From Streptomyces sp. HB132 (GTDB lineage: Bacteria > Actinomycetota > Actinomycetes > Streptomycetales > Streptomycetaceae), in contig NZ_JAFBGA010000001.1 of the NCBI RefSeq assembly GCF_016909575.1, positions 310,001-374,000 on the forward strand: a stretch of DNA of 64,000 nt, read 5' to 3'. Below the pieces are notes generated by a model. That model was not told the DNA's origin and searched no databases. It worked only from the letters and a program-made list of their open reading frames with translations. A program made the translations under genes and the position numbers. The stretch's first letter is position 1. Each line of letters begins with the position of its first letter. This document shows, piece by piece, positions 1 to 8,878 of the stretch.

Positions 1-794
1 TGGCCGCATTCGCGCAGTCCGCGCCGTGCTGGGTGGACGTGCAGCTCTCCGACCTGGAGGCGGGCAAGCGCTTCTACGGCGGGCTCTTCGGGTGGACCTT
101 CCACGCCGGGGACGGCATGCCCTTCGCCGACGCGTACAGCGAAGGCGAACTCGTCGCCGCGCTGGCCGCCAAGAAGGACGGCCGCATGCCCACGACCTGG
201 GGCGTCTACTTCTCCACCGACGACATCCTCGCCACCGTGGCCCTGGTCCGTAAGGCGGGCGGACAGGTGATCACCGATCCGGTGCGGGCCGCAGGGGCCG
301 GGGTCCTGGCGCAGGCGGCGGACCCCGGGGGTGCGGTCTTCGGCCTGTGGCAGGCGGGTGAGCGCGCCGGTTTCGAGAAGGCGAACGCGCCGGGAGCCTT
401 CTGCTGGACCGAGGTCCACACCCGGCAGCCGGAGCGCGTGGACGCCTTCTACGAGGAGGTCTTCGGCTTCCGGGGGACCGATGTCGAACTGCCCGGCGAC
501 GACGGGACGGCGGAGCCGTTCCGGATCTGGTCGCCCGCCGGGGCCGAGCCGGGTGAGGACACGGCGATCGGCGGGCGCGCGGTCATCACGGACGCGTTCC
601 CCGAGATGCTGCCCAGCTACTTCCTCACCTACTTCGCCGTCGCCGACTGCGACCGCGCGGCCGAGGCCGCCGTACGCCTCGGTGGCCGGATCACGGCCCC
701 GCCCCTCGACATCCCGTACGGGCGGATGGCGGTCCTCCAGGACGACCAGGGTGCGGCTTTCGCCGTACTCCAGCCGGCCGAACTGCTTTCCTAG
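1..794 (+). CDS. Two-domain VOC (glyoxalase-fold) protein, 5' end missing; possible KbpA
   Basis: The reading frame is open from base 3 (phase AAFAQSAPCWVDVQL) and ends in TAG at 792-794, so the true start lies before the window. About 264 residues are visible. Two vicinal-oxygen-chelate modules are arranged in tandem: one starts at CWVDVQLSDLEAGKRFY and the other at CWTEVHTRQPERVDAFY. This is the layout of actinobacterial proteins often labelled hydroxylase or CFP30-like. No substrate can be read from the sequence. The gene lies immediately upstream of afsK on the same strand. In S. coelicolor the AfsK-inhibiting protein KbpA is, as I remember it, a protein of about 250 residues encoded beside afsK, so an orthologue is possible. 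That identification is inference and not proven by any motif here. Confidence 0.8.
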   Translation, partial: AAFAQSAPCWVDVQLSDLEAGKRFYGGLFGWTFHAGDGMPFADAYSEGELVAALAAKKDGRMPTTWGVYFSTDDILATVALVRKAGGQVITDPVRAAGAGVLAQAADPGGAVFGLWQAGERAGFEKANAPGAFCWTEVHTRQPERVDAFYEEVFGFRGTDVELPGDDGTAEPFRIWSPAGAEPGEDTAIGGRAVITDAFPEMLPSYFLTYFAVADCDRAAEAAVRLGGRITAPPLDIPYGRMAVLQDDQGAAFAVLQPAELLS

Positions 795-999
795 TCTTCC
801 CGTCCCTTCCCGGCAGGTGTCCTGAAAGGGATGGAGTGCCACACAACACCCCGACTCGCCCCCGGGTTCGCAACCGGGGCCCGGGACAGGAAGAATCAAG
901 GGTGCGCACCGCCAAGTGGTGCCCAGTGGTGAGACGCTGCACAGGGCGGGATTTCGCGGGCTTCTGTTCCTGAGGTCCGTACGGGGAGGTGGCAGGCAA

Positions 1000-3381
1000 G
1001 TGGAGCAGCTGACGCAGCATGACCCGAGGCGGATCGGCCCGTTCGAGGTGCTGGGACGGCTCGGGGCCGGCGGCATGGGGCTGGTCTATCTGGCGAGGTC
1101 GGCGTCGGGCCGGCGGGTGGCGATCAAGACGGTCCGTACGGAACTGGCCGAGGACCAGCTGTTCCGGGTCCGCTTCACACGGGAGGTGGAGGCCGCTCGC
1201 GCGGTCAGCGGTTTCTACACCGCCGCCGTGGTCGACGCCGACCCGAGGGCGGCCGTGCCCTGGCTGGCCACCGCCTACGTGCCCGCTCCCTCCCTCGAGG
1301 AGATAGTGAGTGAGTGCGGTCCGATGCCGACGCAGGCCGTGCGCTGGCTGGCCGCCGGGATCGCGGAGGCCCTGCAGTCGATCCACGGGGCGGGCCTCGT
1401 CCACCGCGACCTGAAGCCGTCCAACGTCCTGGTGGTCGAGGACGGCCCGCGGGTGATCGACTTCGGCATCGCGTCCGGCGTCTCCAACACCCGGCTGACC
1501 ATGACGAACGTGGCGGTGGGCACGCCCGCTTACATGTCTCCGGAGCAGGCCCGCGACTCGCGCAGCGTGACGGGCGCCAGCGATGTGTTCTCGCTCGGGT
1601 CGACCCTCGTCTTCGCTGCGACGGGCCACGCCCCCTTCCACGGGGCGAATCCCGTCGAGACCGTGTTCATGCTGCTGCGGGAGGGCCCCGACACCGAGGG
1701 GCTCCCCGACGACCTGCGGCCGCTCATCGAGTCCTGCATGCAGATGGACGCGACCCGGCGGCCCAGCCCGGCCGACCTGCAGTCCCAGCTGGCCCCGCAC
1801 CTGTTCGCCTCGGGCAGCGACGACAGCGGCACGGCGTCGGCCTGGCTGCCGACCGTCGCTACCGCGATGATCGAGCAGCGCCGGGGAGGCGGCCGCACCG
1901 TCGCCGTCGCGCCGGCCCCCGTGGCCGTGCCGCCGCCTCCGCAGCGGCCTCCGCCGGGTGCCGACTGGGGTGGGGCGTGGCGCAGCGGCGGCGACCTGCG
2001 GACAGCACCGGCCCCCGCCCCGGTCTCGGCGCCCGCCCCCGACGGCGGTCCCGTACGGCTGGGCGGTGCCCAGGTGCCGATCGGCCCGGGACCGCGCCCC
2101 GTGGACGTACGCGGCCCCGCCGCCGCGCACGCGGACCCGGCCACCGGCTGGGTGCGCCCGCCCGCCGGGCACACCTCCGCCGCTCCGGCGGCTCCGCCGC
2201 CCGCCCCCGCGCCCGCCCCCGCGCCGGCCCCCGACGCGGCGCCGGAGCGCTGGCGTCCGTGGCGTTTCCGCATGTCGAACGACGTGTGGGGCACGCCCGT
2301 CGTGGTCGGCGACCTGCTGTACGTGACGTCCTTCGAGGTCCACGCCCTGGACGTGGGCAACGGGAGACGCCAGTTCAAGACCCGCGACGTGGCCTGGTCG
2401 ATGGCCGTCGACGGCGGCCGGATCCACGCCTCGGACGGTCCGTCCCTGTACGCGTTGGACGCGGCGACCGGCACCGAGCGGTGGCGGCTCCAGACGGACG
2501 CCTGGGTGTACTCCCTCAAGGCCGACCGCGGCACCGTCCTGACCGGGACGCGAGGCGGCGGCGTACAGGCGTGGGAGGCGTCCAGCGGCGAGAAACTGTG
2601 GGAGACCACCGGAGCCCAGACGGACTTCGAGACGCCGGAGGCCGGGCCCGTCATCCACGACGGCACGGTCTACCTCTGGCAGGACGCCCGGCTGCGGGCC
2701 GTCGACGCGCGCACCGGTACGGAGCGCTGGTCGTACCCCGTGGGCGACGCCGCGTCCTGCGGCGGGGTCCCGGTCCGCCTGACGCCCGCGTCCGACGGCT
2801 CCGTGTACGTCGCCGCGGGGACGCGGGTGCTGGCCGTGGACACGGCCTCGGGCCGGGTGCGCTGGCACTTCGAGTCACCGGCGGTCTTCCTCTCCCCGCC
2901 CGCCTTCGCGCCGGGTCCCGCGGTCACGGGCGGCGGGGTGTACCTCGCCGACTACCTCGGCACCGTGTACGCCCTGGACGCCTCCACCGGCAAGGACCGC
3001 TGGCGGATCGCGACGGAGGCCCGGCAGTCCGTCGAACCCGCGCTGGTCACGGGGGGCAACGTGCACGTCGGAAGCGGCAGCGCGCTCTACACCCTGGACG
3101 CGGTGACCGGTACGCCGAAGTGGCGCTTCGCCGCGGGCGGCGAGGTGGTCGGCGCACCCGTGGTCGCGGACGGCAGAGTCCACTTCGGGTCGGCCGACCA
3201 CGTGCTCTACACCCTGGACGCGGCAGGCGGGCAGCTCCGCTGGAAGCTGGCCACAGGCGGTGAGATCACGGGTTCCCCGGTGGTGCAGGGGGGTGTCGTG
3301 TACGCCTGCAGCAAGGACCGCTGCGTGTACGCGCTGGACGCGCTGAAGGGCACCGGGACGGGCAACAGGGCCCGCGCCTGA
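1000..3381 (+). CDS. afsK: AfsK, Ser/Thr protein kinase with C-terminal PQQ-type beta-propeller
   Basis: 793 residues from a GTG at 1000, chosen because a GGGGAGGTGG ribosome site lies just upstream; the frame extends back to 916 without kinase-like sequence. The Hanks kinase domain covers residues about 14-280: glycine loop LGAGGMG at 21-27, Lys43 in [12 protein letters not shown] at 135-142, DFG at 154-156, and Thr residues around 167-169 in the activation loop. A Pro/Ala-rich linker follows. The C-terminal half has about seven or eight repeats of the type A-x-D-x-x-T/S-G-x-x-R-W, as in PQQ-like propellers. No membrane segment is evident, matching the soluble, loosely membrane-associated AfsK. 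In the family AfsK phosphorylates AfsR, stimulating DNA binding and afsS transcription. Length, architecture and the nearby afsR-afsS support orthology. Confidence 0.92.
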   Translation: MEQLTQHDPRRIGPFEVLGRLGAGGMGLVYLARSASGRRVAIKTVRTELAEDQLFRVRFTREVEAARAVSGFYTAAVVDADPRAAVPWLATAYVPAPSLEEIVSECGPMPTQAVRWLAAGIAEALQSIHGAGLVHRDLKPSNVLVVEDGPRVIDFGIASGVSNTRLTMTNVAVGTPAYMSPEQARDSRSVTGASDVFSLGSTLVFAATGHAPFHGANPVETVFMLLREGPDTEGLPDDLRPLIESCMQMDATRRPSPADLQSQLAPHLFASGSDDSGTASAWLPTVATAMIEQRRGGGRTVAVAPAPVAVPPPPQRPPPGADWGGAWRSGGDLRTAPAPAPVSAPAPDGGPVRLGGAQVPIGPGPRPVDVRGPAAAHADPATGWVRPPAGHTSAAPAAPPPAPAPAPAPAPDAAPERWRPWRFRMSNDVWGTPVVVGDLLYVTSFEVHALDVGNGRRQFKTRDVAWSMAVDGGRIHASDGPSLYALDAATGTERWRLQTDAWVYSLKADRGTVLTGTRGGGVQAWEASSGEKLWETTGAQTDFETPEAGPVIHDGTVYLWQDARLRAVDARTGTERWSYPVGDAASCGGVPVRLTPASDGSVYVAAGTRVLAVDTASGRVRWHFESPAVFLSPPAFAPGPAVTGGGVYLADYLGTVYALDASTGKDRWRIATEARQSVEPALVTGGNVHVGSGSALYTLDAVTGTPKWRFAAGGEVVGAPVVADGRVHFGSADHVLYTLDAAGGQLRWKLATGGEITGSPVVQGGVVYACSKDRCVYALDALKGTGTGNRARA

Positions 3382-3385
3382 GGCC

Positions 3386-4051
3386 TCAGGGGTGGGGCGG
3401 GTGATACCGGTCCCGGTCCTGCCGGTCGCCCTCGACGGGGTACTGGACCGGGTACTGGGCGGTGTCCTCGTCGGAGGGCGAAGCCCGGTGCCGGCCGGGC
3501 CCGGTGTACGGATCCGCCTCGGGCTCCGGCCCCGGCGACGTCTGCGCGGCGGGCCCCGGCTCCTGCGTCGGCGGCCAGGTGTCGGGGTGGTCGTCCGGCG
3601 GCACCGGATAGGGCTCGGCGGCCTGCCGCCGCCGCGTCCCCCTGCGCCCCGACATCACGAGCGCGCCCAGCAGGAGCAGCACACCGCCGGCCAGGGCCTG
3701 CGCCACGCCCCAGCGGAGGCCGGAGCCGGCGCCGTCGACCGTCAGGCTTCCCGCGGCCTGCCCCTGGCGGACCATCCACAGCACGGTGAAGCCGAGGACG
3801 ACCAGCCCCGCGAGGGCCACCACCCAGCGTGACCGCAGCACGACCCCCACGATCGTCACCAGGGCGGCGAAGAGGAACGGCAGCAGGACCGAGCCCATGA
3901 CGGACGACGAGACCCCGGTGATGCCGCCGAACAGGTCCTGGACGCGGTAGTCCCGCCCGAGGCGGTCGGCGTACCAGCTGTGGAAGGGGCTCTGCACGGC
4001 GGCCGCCGCTCCCACGAGGGCGACGACGGAGCCGAGGACATTGCGGATCAT
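3386..4051 (-). CDS. Four-helix membrane protein with Pro-rich cytoplasmic tail
   Basis: 221 residues, start ATG at 4051, preceded on its own strand by a GGGAGG ribosome site; the frame is open further upstream but without good coding character. There are roughly four hydrophobic segments: residues 5-22 (VLGSVVALVGAAAAV), about 50-70, 75-95, and about 115-135 (ALAGGVLLLLGALVM). A charged RRGTRRR stop-transfer and a disordered Pro/Asp/Tyr-rich tail of about 80 residues follow. Similar small membrane proteins lie between afsK and afsS in streptomycetes. The gene converges on afsK with only four bases between stop codons, and I see no hairpin in that gap. Function unknown; I do not recognise a named family. 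Confidence 0.75.
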   Translation of the reverse strand: MIRNVLGSVVALVGAAAAVQSPFHSWYADRLGRDYRVQDLFGGITGVSSSVMGSVLLPFLFAALVTIVGVVLRSRWVVALAGLVVLGFTVLWMVRQGQAAGSLTVDGAGSGLRWGVAQALAGGVLLLLGALVMSGRRGTRRRQAAEPYPVPPDDHPDTWPPTQEPGPAAQTSPGPEPEADPYTGPGRHRASPSDEDTAQYPVQYPVEGDRQDRDRYHPPHP

Positions 4052-4264
4052 CGACAGCCTCCCGGGCCATGGCGCACGGCTGTGCGCACCGCTCCCCGGC
4101 TCGACGCTACGCCCGGCCGATCGTCCCTGCCATCGGAGACCATGACAAGATCGTGACAGGGTCATGACTGCCCCATGGGTGAGTGGCGGGAATGCTGTGA
4201 GTAGCGTTGTCGCGCGGCCGTGCGACGGCCGGAGTAGCCGACTACAGCTAGGGGGGCTGCATCG

Positions 4265-4804
4265 ATGGTGCGGCGACGGATGAGGTTCGCGGCGGTTCTG
4301 GTCGTGGTGGTGCTCGCGCTCACCGGATTCTCCACGTCCAGTCACGGTGGCAAGAGCGGGAAGAGCCGCAGCAGTGGCGGTTCGAGTGGCGGTGGCTGCT
4401 CCAACTCGAAGAAGAGCAACAGCGGCTACCGCGACTACGACGACGACGATTACGGCGACAGCTCGTCGGGTTCGTCAGGCGGTTCCACGTACTCCACCCC
4501 GACGCCCGGCTCCACGGCGTCGGACGCCCCCGACATCCGCGTCGTGCGCTGTGCCCAGCCCAAGAAGGGCAAGCGCAGGGCGACGACCTCGTCGACGGTC
4601 GAGATCCGCTCGACGGCCGGCCGCACGAACACGTACGACGTGGACGTGACGTTCCTTGACGGCGCGGGCCGGACCGTCGACACGGGCGAGGCCACGGTCT
4701 CCCTGGAACAGGACGAGACCAGGATGCTGACGATCAGGATGGACAGCCCGCGCCTGGTCTCCAAGGTGAAGCGCTGCCGGGTCACGGCGGAGGGGCGTTC
4801 CTGA
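4265..4804 (+). CDS. Secreted Ser/Gly-rich protein of unknown function
   Basis: 179 residues, ATG start with an AGGGGGGC ribosome site. An N-terminal signal sequence (MVRRRMRFAAVLVVVVLALTG) is followed by a low-complexity Ser/Gly/Asp/Tyr segment (about residues 28-85, with a run of four Asp). The folded-looking C-terminal domain is about 85 residues, with regular beta-strand character (VEIRSTAG, YDVDVTFLD, RMLTIRMD) and two Cys, one at each end (RVVRCAQP and KRCRVTA), which could form a disulfide. The layout resembles extracellular Ig/FxLYD-like domains joined to a disordered linker, but no named family is certain. It is divergent from the membrane-protein gene at 3386-4051 and ends at a very strong hairpin. 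Confidence 0.7.
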   Translation: MVRRRMRFAAVLVVVVLALTGFSTSSHGGKSGKSRSSGGSSGGGCSNSKKSNSGYRDYDDDDYGDSSSGSSGGSTYSTPTPGSTASDAPDIRVVRCAQPKKGKRRATTSSTVEIRSTAGRTNTYDVDVTFLDGAGRTVDTGEATVSLEQDETRMLTIRMDSPRLVSKVKRCRVTAEGRS

Positions 4805-4810
4805 CGCCGC

Positions 4811-4870
4811 TCGGCGCACACGGAGCAGGGCCCGAGCCGAACGGCTCGGGCCCTGCTCCGTGTGCGCCGA
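4811..4870. terminator. Bidirectional terminator: perfect 29-bp inverted repeat
   Basis: Left arm 4811-4839, two-base loop AA, right arm 4842-4870; the arms are exact reverse complements. It sits between the convergent ends of the secreted-protein gene and afsS, so it can stop transcription from both sides. No U-tract follows, as is usual for streptomycete terminators. Confidence 0.85.
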
Positions 4871-4935
4871 CATGCGGTGGCCGCGACGGCTCCCCCTCCG
4901 CGCCGCCGCGGCCGCCTCCCCCGTGCGAATACGGT

Positions 4936-5127
4936 CTACTTGGGGCTCGGAGCCGACGCGTGGTTGTCCAGCGTCGTGATCTCTCCACCGGAGGCGTGGT
5001 TGTCCAGGGTGGTGATGCCGCCGCCCGAGGCGTGGTTGTCCTGCGTGGTGACGTCCGTGCCGGCGTCGGACGCGTGGTTGTCCTGCGGCTTGAGGAGGTC
5101 GTCCTTGGCCTTCTTCGCTTCGCTCAT
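4936..5127 (-). CDS. afsS: AfsS, small sigma-like activator with DNHAS repeats
   Basis: 63 residues, the length I remember for S. coelicolor AfsS. Four copies of a short repeat occur: KPQDNHAS, VTTQDNHAS, ITTLDNHAS and ITTLDNHAS. In AfsS the described repeat is T-x-x-D-N-H-M-P; here the last two positions are Ala-Ser in every copy. The N-terminus is charged (MSEAKKAKDDLLKP). No fold or signal peptide is predicted by eye. AfsS raises antibiotic production by an unresolved mechanism and its gene is the main target of AfsR. The position directly downstream of afsR on the same strand, the length and the repeats together make the call secure despite the altered repeat. The ribosome site is GAGCTGACG-like and weak to moderate. 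Confidence 0.9.
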   Translation of the reverse strand: MSEAKKAKDDLLKPQDNHASDAGTDVTTQDNHASGGGITTLDNHASGGEITTLDNHASAPSPK

Positions 5128-5298
5128 CGTCAGCTCCCGTTCGTCGTTCCATGCAAAGGTCGGCGATGTCCGCCCGGCAATTCCCCCGTGGATCGCCGGG
5201 CGGGCATCTCAGGGCCGCTCACCCTAGTGGGACGGCCGTACCCTCGATCCGTCTGCCCCCCGACGCGACGGCTCGATGGATTACAGACTGACGCCCGG

Positions 5299-5317
5299 CG
5301 ATAAACGAACGATGAAC
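5299..5317 (-). promoter_or_regulatory. AfsR/PhoP-type direct repeats upstream of afsS
   Basis: Read on the afsS strand: GTTCATCG, three bases, GTTTATCG, so two 8-mers start 11 bp apart (plus-strand positions 5310-5317 and 5299-5306). SARP regulators and PhoP both bind 11-bp-spaced repeats, and in S. coelicolor both compete at the afsS promoter. The site lies between the afsR stop and afsS. A TGTAAT or TAATCC -10-like sequence follows about 15 bp downstream, and a TAGGGT lies further down near 5225. Confidence 0.6.
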
Positions 5318-5330
5318 GCAGCGGCTGCGG

Positions 5331-8285
5331 CTACGCAGCAGCCACGGGTGTCAGCAACAGGCGTGCTTCCTCCGCCTCGGGTACGTCCAACTGCTCGTAG
5401 ATCGCGAGTGCTTCGAGCCAGCATGCCCTTGCGCGGTCGGGCTGGCCGATACTGTCGAGCGCCCTGCCCAGAACGGTCAGCACAGTGCCGCGGCGCCACT
5501 CGCCGCCGATGCCCCGGAGTGCGATCGCCTGTTCCGCGTGGGCGGCCGCCAGGGTGGGGCGAAACGCGGCGAGGTGAGCCTCCGCCAGCCGGAAATGCGT
5601 GACGCCTTCCCACAACGGCTGCCGGTTGTCATGGAAGAGCGCCAGCGCCTCGGTGAGCTGCTTCAAGGCCTCGGGCAGTCGGCCCGCTCGGGTCAGGGCG
5701 ATGCCGAGGGCGTAACGGCCGTTCGCCAAGCGGAGACTGAGACCCATCCGGTCATAGATGTCGATGCCCTGCTGTGCGAGCTCTATCGCACTGGGAATGC
5801 GGCCGAGGGAGACGTGGATCCGGGAGAGGTTGCACAGGGCGCTCGCCTGGCCGACGTAGTTGCTGTCGGCCCGGAAGTTCTCGATGGCCTGGAGCAGATA
5901 CCGCTCCCCCTCCTCGTGCCGCCCCTGATAGATGGCGATCACACCCCGGTCGTTGGGCGCCCAGCAGTTGGGAACCGGGTCCTCGGCGGAACGCGCGAGC
6001 TGCATGGCTCGCTGGGCCTCGGCGTCGGCCTCGTCGAAACGGCCCGCCACGATGAGGACGTTGGTGATGGTGGTCCGGGCCCGGCCCTCGGCGTGTGCGT
6101 CACCGTAGGCCTGGGCGGCGTCCCGTGTCGTCAGGGCCGCCGACTCGTAACTCTTCGAGTTCGCTCCCGACTCCGCCAGGTCCTTCGCGGCCCACAAGAG
6201 GTCGACCGCTCGGCGAAGCATGCTGTGGCCCGTCGACTGCCGCGCGCATGCCAGGAGGCAGTTCGCCTCGGAGTAGAGCCAGTCCAGAGCGGAATGGCGG
6301 TCCTCGAAAGTGAGCCCCGGATACCGCGTCGGCTCCAGGTGAGCGACCAGCCGGTCTCCCGGCCGCTCCAGCGCGTACACCCCCGCCGCCGTCGCCAGGT
6401 AGAAGTCCAGCAGCCGCGACAGCGCCAGCTCCCTTCCGACCGGCGGCTGTTCGTCGCGTTCGGCGCACGCACGCGCGTAGAGGCGTACCAGGTCGTGGTA
6501 GCGGTAGCGGCCCGGGGCTGCCGATTCCAGGAGGCTGGTGTCCACGAGGGACTCCAGGAGGTCCTCCGCCGTGTGGGGGTCCAGATTCAGCAGCGCGGCC
6601 GCCGCGGCGAGGGAGATGTCGGGGCCGTCCGCCAGGCCCAGGAGGCGGAAGGCGCGGGCCTGGGCCAGTTCTAGCTGTCCGTAGCCGAGCTCGAAGGTGG
6701 CCTTCACCGCGAGGTCACCGGCCTGGAGTTCGTCGAGGCGGCGGCGCTCGTCGGCGAGCTTCGCGGCCAGCACCGAGACCGTCCAGGTGCGGCGGGAGGC
6801 CAGCCGGGAGGCCGCGATGCGGATGGCCAGCGGAAGGAAGCCGCACGCGGCCACCACGTCCAGGGCCGCCTCGCGCTCCGCGAGGACGCGCTCGTCGCCG
6901 ACGATGCGGGTGAAGAGCTGCAGGGCCTCCTCGGGGGACATCACGTCCAGGTCCACCAGGTGCGCTCCGGCCAGGTCGACCATGCGGACACGGCTGGTGA
7001 CCAGCGCCGCACAACCTTCGGTGCCGGGGAGCAGCGGCCGGATCTGGGCCGCGTCATGGGCGTTGTCGAGCAGGACCAGGATGCGGCGGCCGTCGAGAGT
7101 GGAGCGGTAGAGAGCGGCCCGCTCGTCCAGGGAGTCCGGGATCGCGGAGTCGGCGGTGCCCAGTGCGCGCAGGAACGCGCCGAGTACGGTGTCGGGTTCG
7201 GCGGCCCTGCCCCCCGCGCCCTGGAGGTCGACGTACAGCTGGCCGTCCGGGAAGTGCGGGCGTGCCTGGTGGGCGACGTGGACGGCGAGGGTGGTCTTGC
7301 CGACGCCGCCGATGCCGGCCAGTGCGGAGACCGCCATGACGGAGCCCTCTGCGCTCGCGAGCCGGTCACCCAGCTCGCGTACGAACGCGGCCCGGCCCGT
7401 GAAGTCCGGGACCGTGGCGGGGAGCTGGGCCGGGCGGACCGGGGCGGCGGCGGGGGCCGGATCGTCGGCCGGGCGGGCCAGCTCCTCGTCCGCCCGGAGG
7501 ATCCGCTGCTGGAGCTGGGACAGTTCGGGGCGGGGGTCGACGCCCAGTTCCTCGGCGAGCAGCCGACGGGTGTCGGCGTACACCGCGAGCGCCTCGGCCT
7601 GGCGGCCGCTGCGGTACAGGGCCACCATCAGCAGTTCGCGCAGGCGCTCGCGCAGGGGCTGTGCGGCGGTGAGCGCGGTCAGTTCGGAGACCGCCTCCGC
7701 GTGGCAGCCGACCTCCAGGTCCAGGTCGAGACGGGTCTCGGTGAGCTGGAGGCGCCATTCCTCCAGGCTGGTGCGCTGGTTCTCGGCGTACGGGCCGGGG
7801 AGGGAGGCGAGGGCCTCGCCGTCCCAGAGGCCGAGCAGCTTGTTGATCAGCGTGCGGGCCTGGCAGCGGTCGCCGCCGCCGCGCGCCTTCTCCGCCTCGG
7901 ACGCGAGGTCCTGGGCGAGCGTCAGGTCCAGGGCCTCACGGGGGACCCGGACGGCGTATCCGCCGGCCTCGCTGACCAGGGTGTCCTGGCCCAGGGTCTT
8001 GCGGAGCCGGGACGCGTACGTCCGTACCGTCGCCAGCGCCTGGGACGGGGGGTCGTCGCCCCAGAGGGCGTCGATGAGTTCGGCTGCGGTGGCCGTGCGG
8101 CCGTCGCGCAGGAGCAGCGCGGCGAGCAGGGCGCGTTGCTGCGGAGAACCCGACGGCAGGGCCTCGCTGCCGCGCCAGGCGCGTACGGGGCCGAGCACGG
8201 TGAACCGCAGCTCGGTGCCGGCCGCCCGTTCCCGCGGCACGCGTTGCTCCGGAACGCGCACGCCGGGTCCGTTGTCGCGGTCCAT
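5331..8285 (-). CDS. afsR: AfsR, SARP-NB-ARC-TPR global regulator of secondary metabolism
   Basis: 984 residues, against about 993 in S. coelicolor. The order is: OmpR-type winged helix (about 26-115, ELRFTVLGPV to YASRLRKTLG); bacterial transcriptional activation domain (about 120-270, ending at the GVDPRPEL signature); NB-ARC ATPase with P-loop GIGGVGKTT at 324-332 and Walker-B-like RILVLLDNA; helical region; and C-terminal tetratricopeptide repeats (about 680-975). AfsR is phosphorylated by AfsK and related kinases and binds the afsS promoter with ATPase-assisted open-complex formation. ATG at 8285 is the first credible start. Nothing critical is missing: P-loop, Walker B and the winged helix all look intact. 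Confidence 0.95.
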   Translation of the reverse strand: MDRDNGPGVRVPEQRVPRERAAGTELRFTVLGPVRAWRGSEALPSGSPQQRALLAALLLRDGRTATAAELIDALWGDDPPSQALATVRTYASRLRKTLGQDTLVSEAGGYAVRVPREALDLTLAQDLASEAEKARGGGDRCQARTLINKLLGLWDGEALASLPGPYAENQRTSLEEWRLQLTETRLDLDLEVGCHAEAVSELTALTAAQPLRERLRELLMVALYRSGRQAEALAVYADTRRLLAEELGVDPRPELSQLQQRILRADEELARPADDPAPAAAPVRPAQLPATVPDFTGRAAFVRELGDRLASAEGSVMAVSALAGIGGVGKTTLAVHVAHQARPHFPDGQLYVDLQGAGGRAAEPDTVLGAFLRALGTADSAIPDSLDERAALYRSTLDGRRILVLLDNAHDAAQIRPLLPGTEGCAALVTSRVRMVDLAGAHLVDLDVMSPEEALQLFTRIVGDERVLAEREAALDVVAACGFLPLAIRIAASRLASRRTWTVSVLAAKLADERRRLDELQAGDLAVKATFELGYGQLELAQARAFRLLGLADGPDISLAAAAALLNLDPHTAEDLLESLVDTSLLESAAPGRYRYHDLVRLYARACAERDEQPPVGRELALSRLLDFYLATAAGVYALERPGDRLVAHLEPTRYPGLTFEDRHSALDWLYSEANCLLACARQSTGHSMLRRAVDLLWAAKDLAESGANSKSYESAALTTRDAAQAYGDAHAEGRARTTITNVLIVAGRFDEADAEAQRAMQLARSAEDPVPNCWAPNDRGVIAIYQGRHEEGERYLLQAIENFRADSNYVGQASALCNLSRIHVSLGRIPSAIELAQQGIDIYDRMGLSLRLANGRYALGIALTRAGRLPEALKQLTEALALFHDNRQPLWEGVTHFRLAEAHLAAFRPTLAAAHAEQAIALRGIGGEWRRGTVLTVLGRALDSIGQPDRARACWLEALAIYEQLDVPEAEEARLLLTPVAAA

Positions 8286-8498
8286 GATGCCCCCTGTCCT
8301 GCTTGCCCCGCCGGTACCGCTGTTCCCGCTCTGCTCCGTACCGCTGGTATCGCGGTCAACAGTCTGCCTTGTTCCGGGCGGGCTCGTCAGTATCGGGTGC
8401 GCTCTGCACAGGCCCTCGACACGATCGGGGACGAGGGCCCGTACGGAGGGTGACGTCAGGTCAGCCGACGGGAATTGCCGCGCCCTTCTCGAACAGGC

Positions 8499-8540
8499 AG
8501 GAGCCCCGCTCCCCCGCCGAAGCGGGGGAGCGGGGCTCCT
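8499..8540 (-). terminator. Terminator of the cold-shock gene
   Basis: Perfect 19-bp stem (8499-8517 with 8522-8540) around a CGAA tetraloop, 41 bases downstream of the csp stop and before the afsR start. It insulates afsR from the highly expressed csp gene. Confidence 0.85.
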
Positions 8541-8581
8541 TGGGTACTGCTCACTCGGCCGCGATCGGCCGACCCGGGCAA

Positions 8582-8785
8582 CTAGGCCGGGGTGACGTTC
8601 TCAGCCTGCGGACCCTTGGGTCCCTGAGTGACGTCGAAGTTCACGACCTGGTTCTCCTCGAGGGAGCGGAACCCGGACGCGTTGATCGCGGAGTAGTGGA
8701 CGAAGACATCCGGGCCGCCGCCGTCCTGGGCGATGAAGCCGAAGCCCTTTTCAGCGTTGAACCACTTGACGGTTCCGGTAGCCAT
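8582..8785 (-). CDS. CspA-family cold-shock protein
   Basis: 67 residues, ATG at 8785 behind an AAGGAGGG ribosome site. The single cold-shock domain has both RNA-binding motifs: RNP1 KGFGFIAQ and RNP2 VFVHYSAI. Core start [15 protein letters not shown] and end [13 protein letters not shown] are typical of streptomycete CspA proteins, which melt mRNA secondary structure and can act as antiterminators. Transcription runs opposite to mqnA. The leader is long (about 120 bases if the TAGGCT at 8917-8922 on this strand is the -10) and contains a terminator-like hairpin, listed separately. Expression is probably post-transcriptionally controlled. Confidence 0.95.
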   Translation of the reverse strand: MATGTVKWFNAEKGFGFIAQDGGGPDVFVHYSAINASGFRSLEENQVVNFDVTQGPKGPQAENVTPA

Positions 8786-8837
8786 AAGCCCTCCTTGGGC
8801 CAAAGGGTTGCCCTGCTCCAGAACCTGCAAACAAGTC

Positions 8838-8878
8838 TGAAAACTACAAAAGCCTGCGGGTTACATGCTCCGCAGGCT
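8838..8878 (-). promoter_or_regulatory. Leader hairpin plus U-rich tract upstream of csp (possible attenuator)
   Basis: On the csp strand the arms AGCCTGCGG (8870-8878) and CCGCAGGCT (8851-8859) pair perfectly around a 10-base loop. They are followed at once by TTTTGTAGTTTTC, which is unusually U-rich for this genome. This is the shape of an intrinsic terminator, but it lies in the 5' untranslated region about 65 bases before the start codon. Confidence 0.6.

Noticed and set aside
4936..5127. The repeated T-T-x-D-N-H-A-S peptide as a multi-core RiPP (graspetide-like) precursor
   Set aside because: Thr and Asp spacing is suggestive, but no ATP-grasp or other maturase gene is nearby and the AfsS explanation fits length, position and repeats.
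5331..8285. The SARP regulator as a marker of an adjacent antibiotic gene cluster
   Set aside because: Its large NB-ARC/TPR form with afsK and afsS nearby is the global regulator AfsR; no biosynthetic genes are present in the window.
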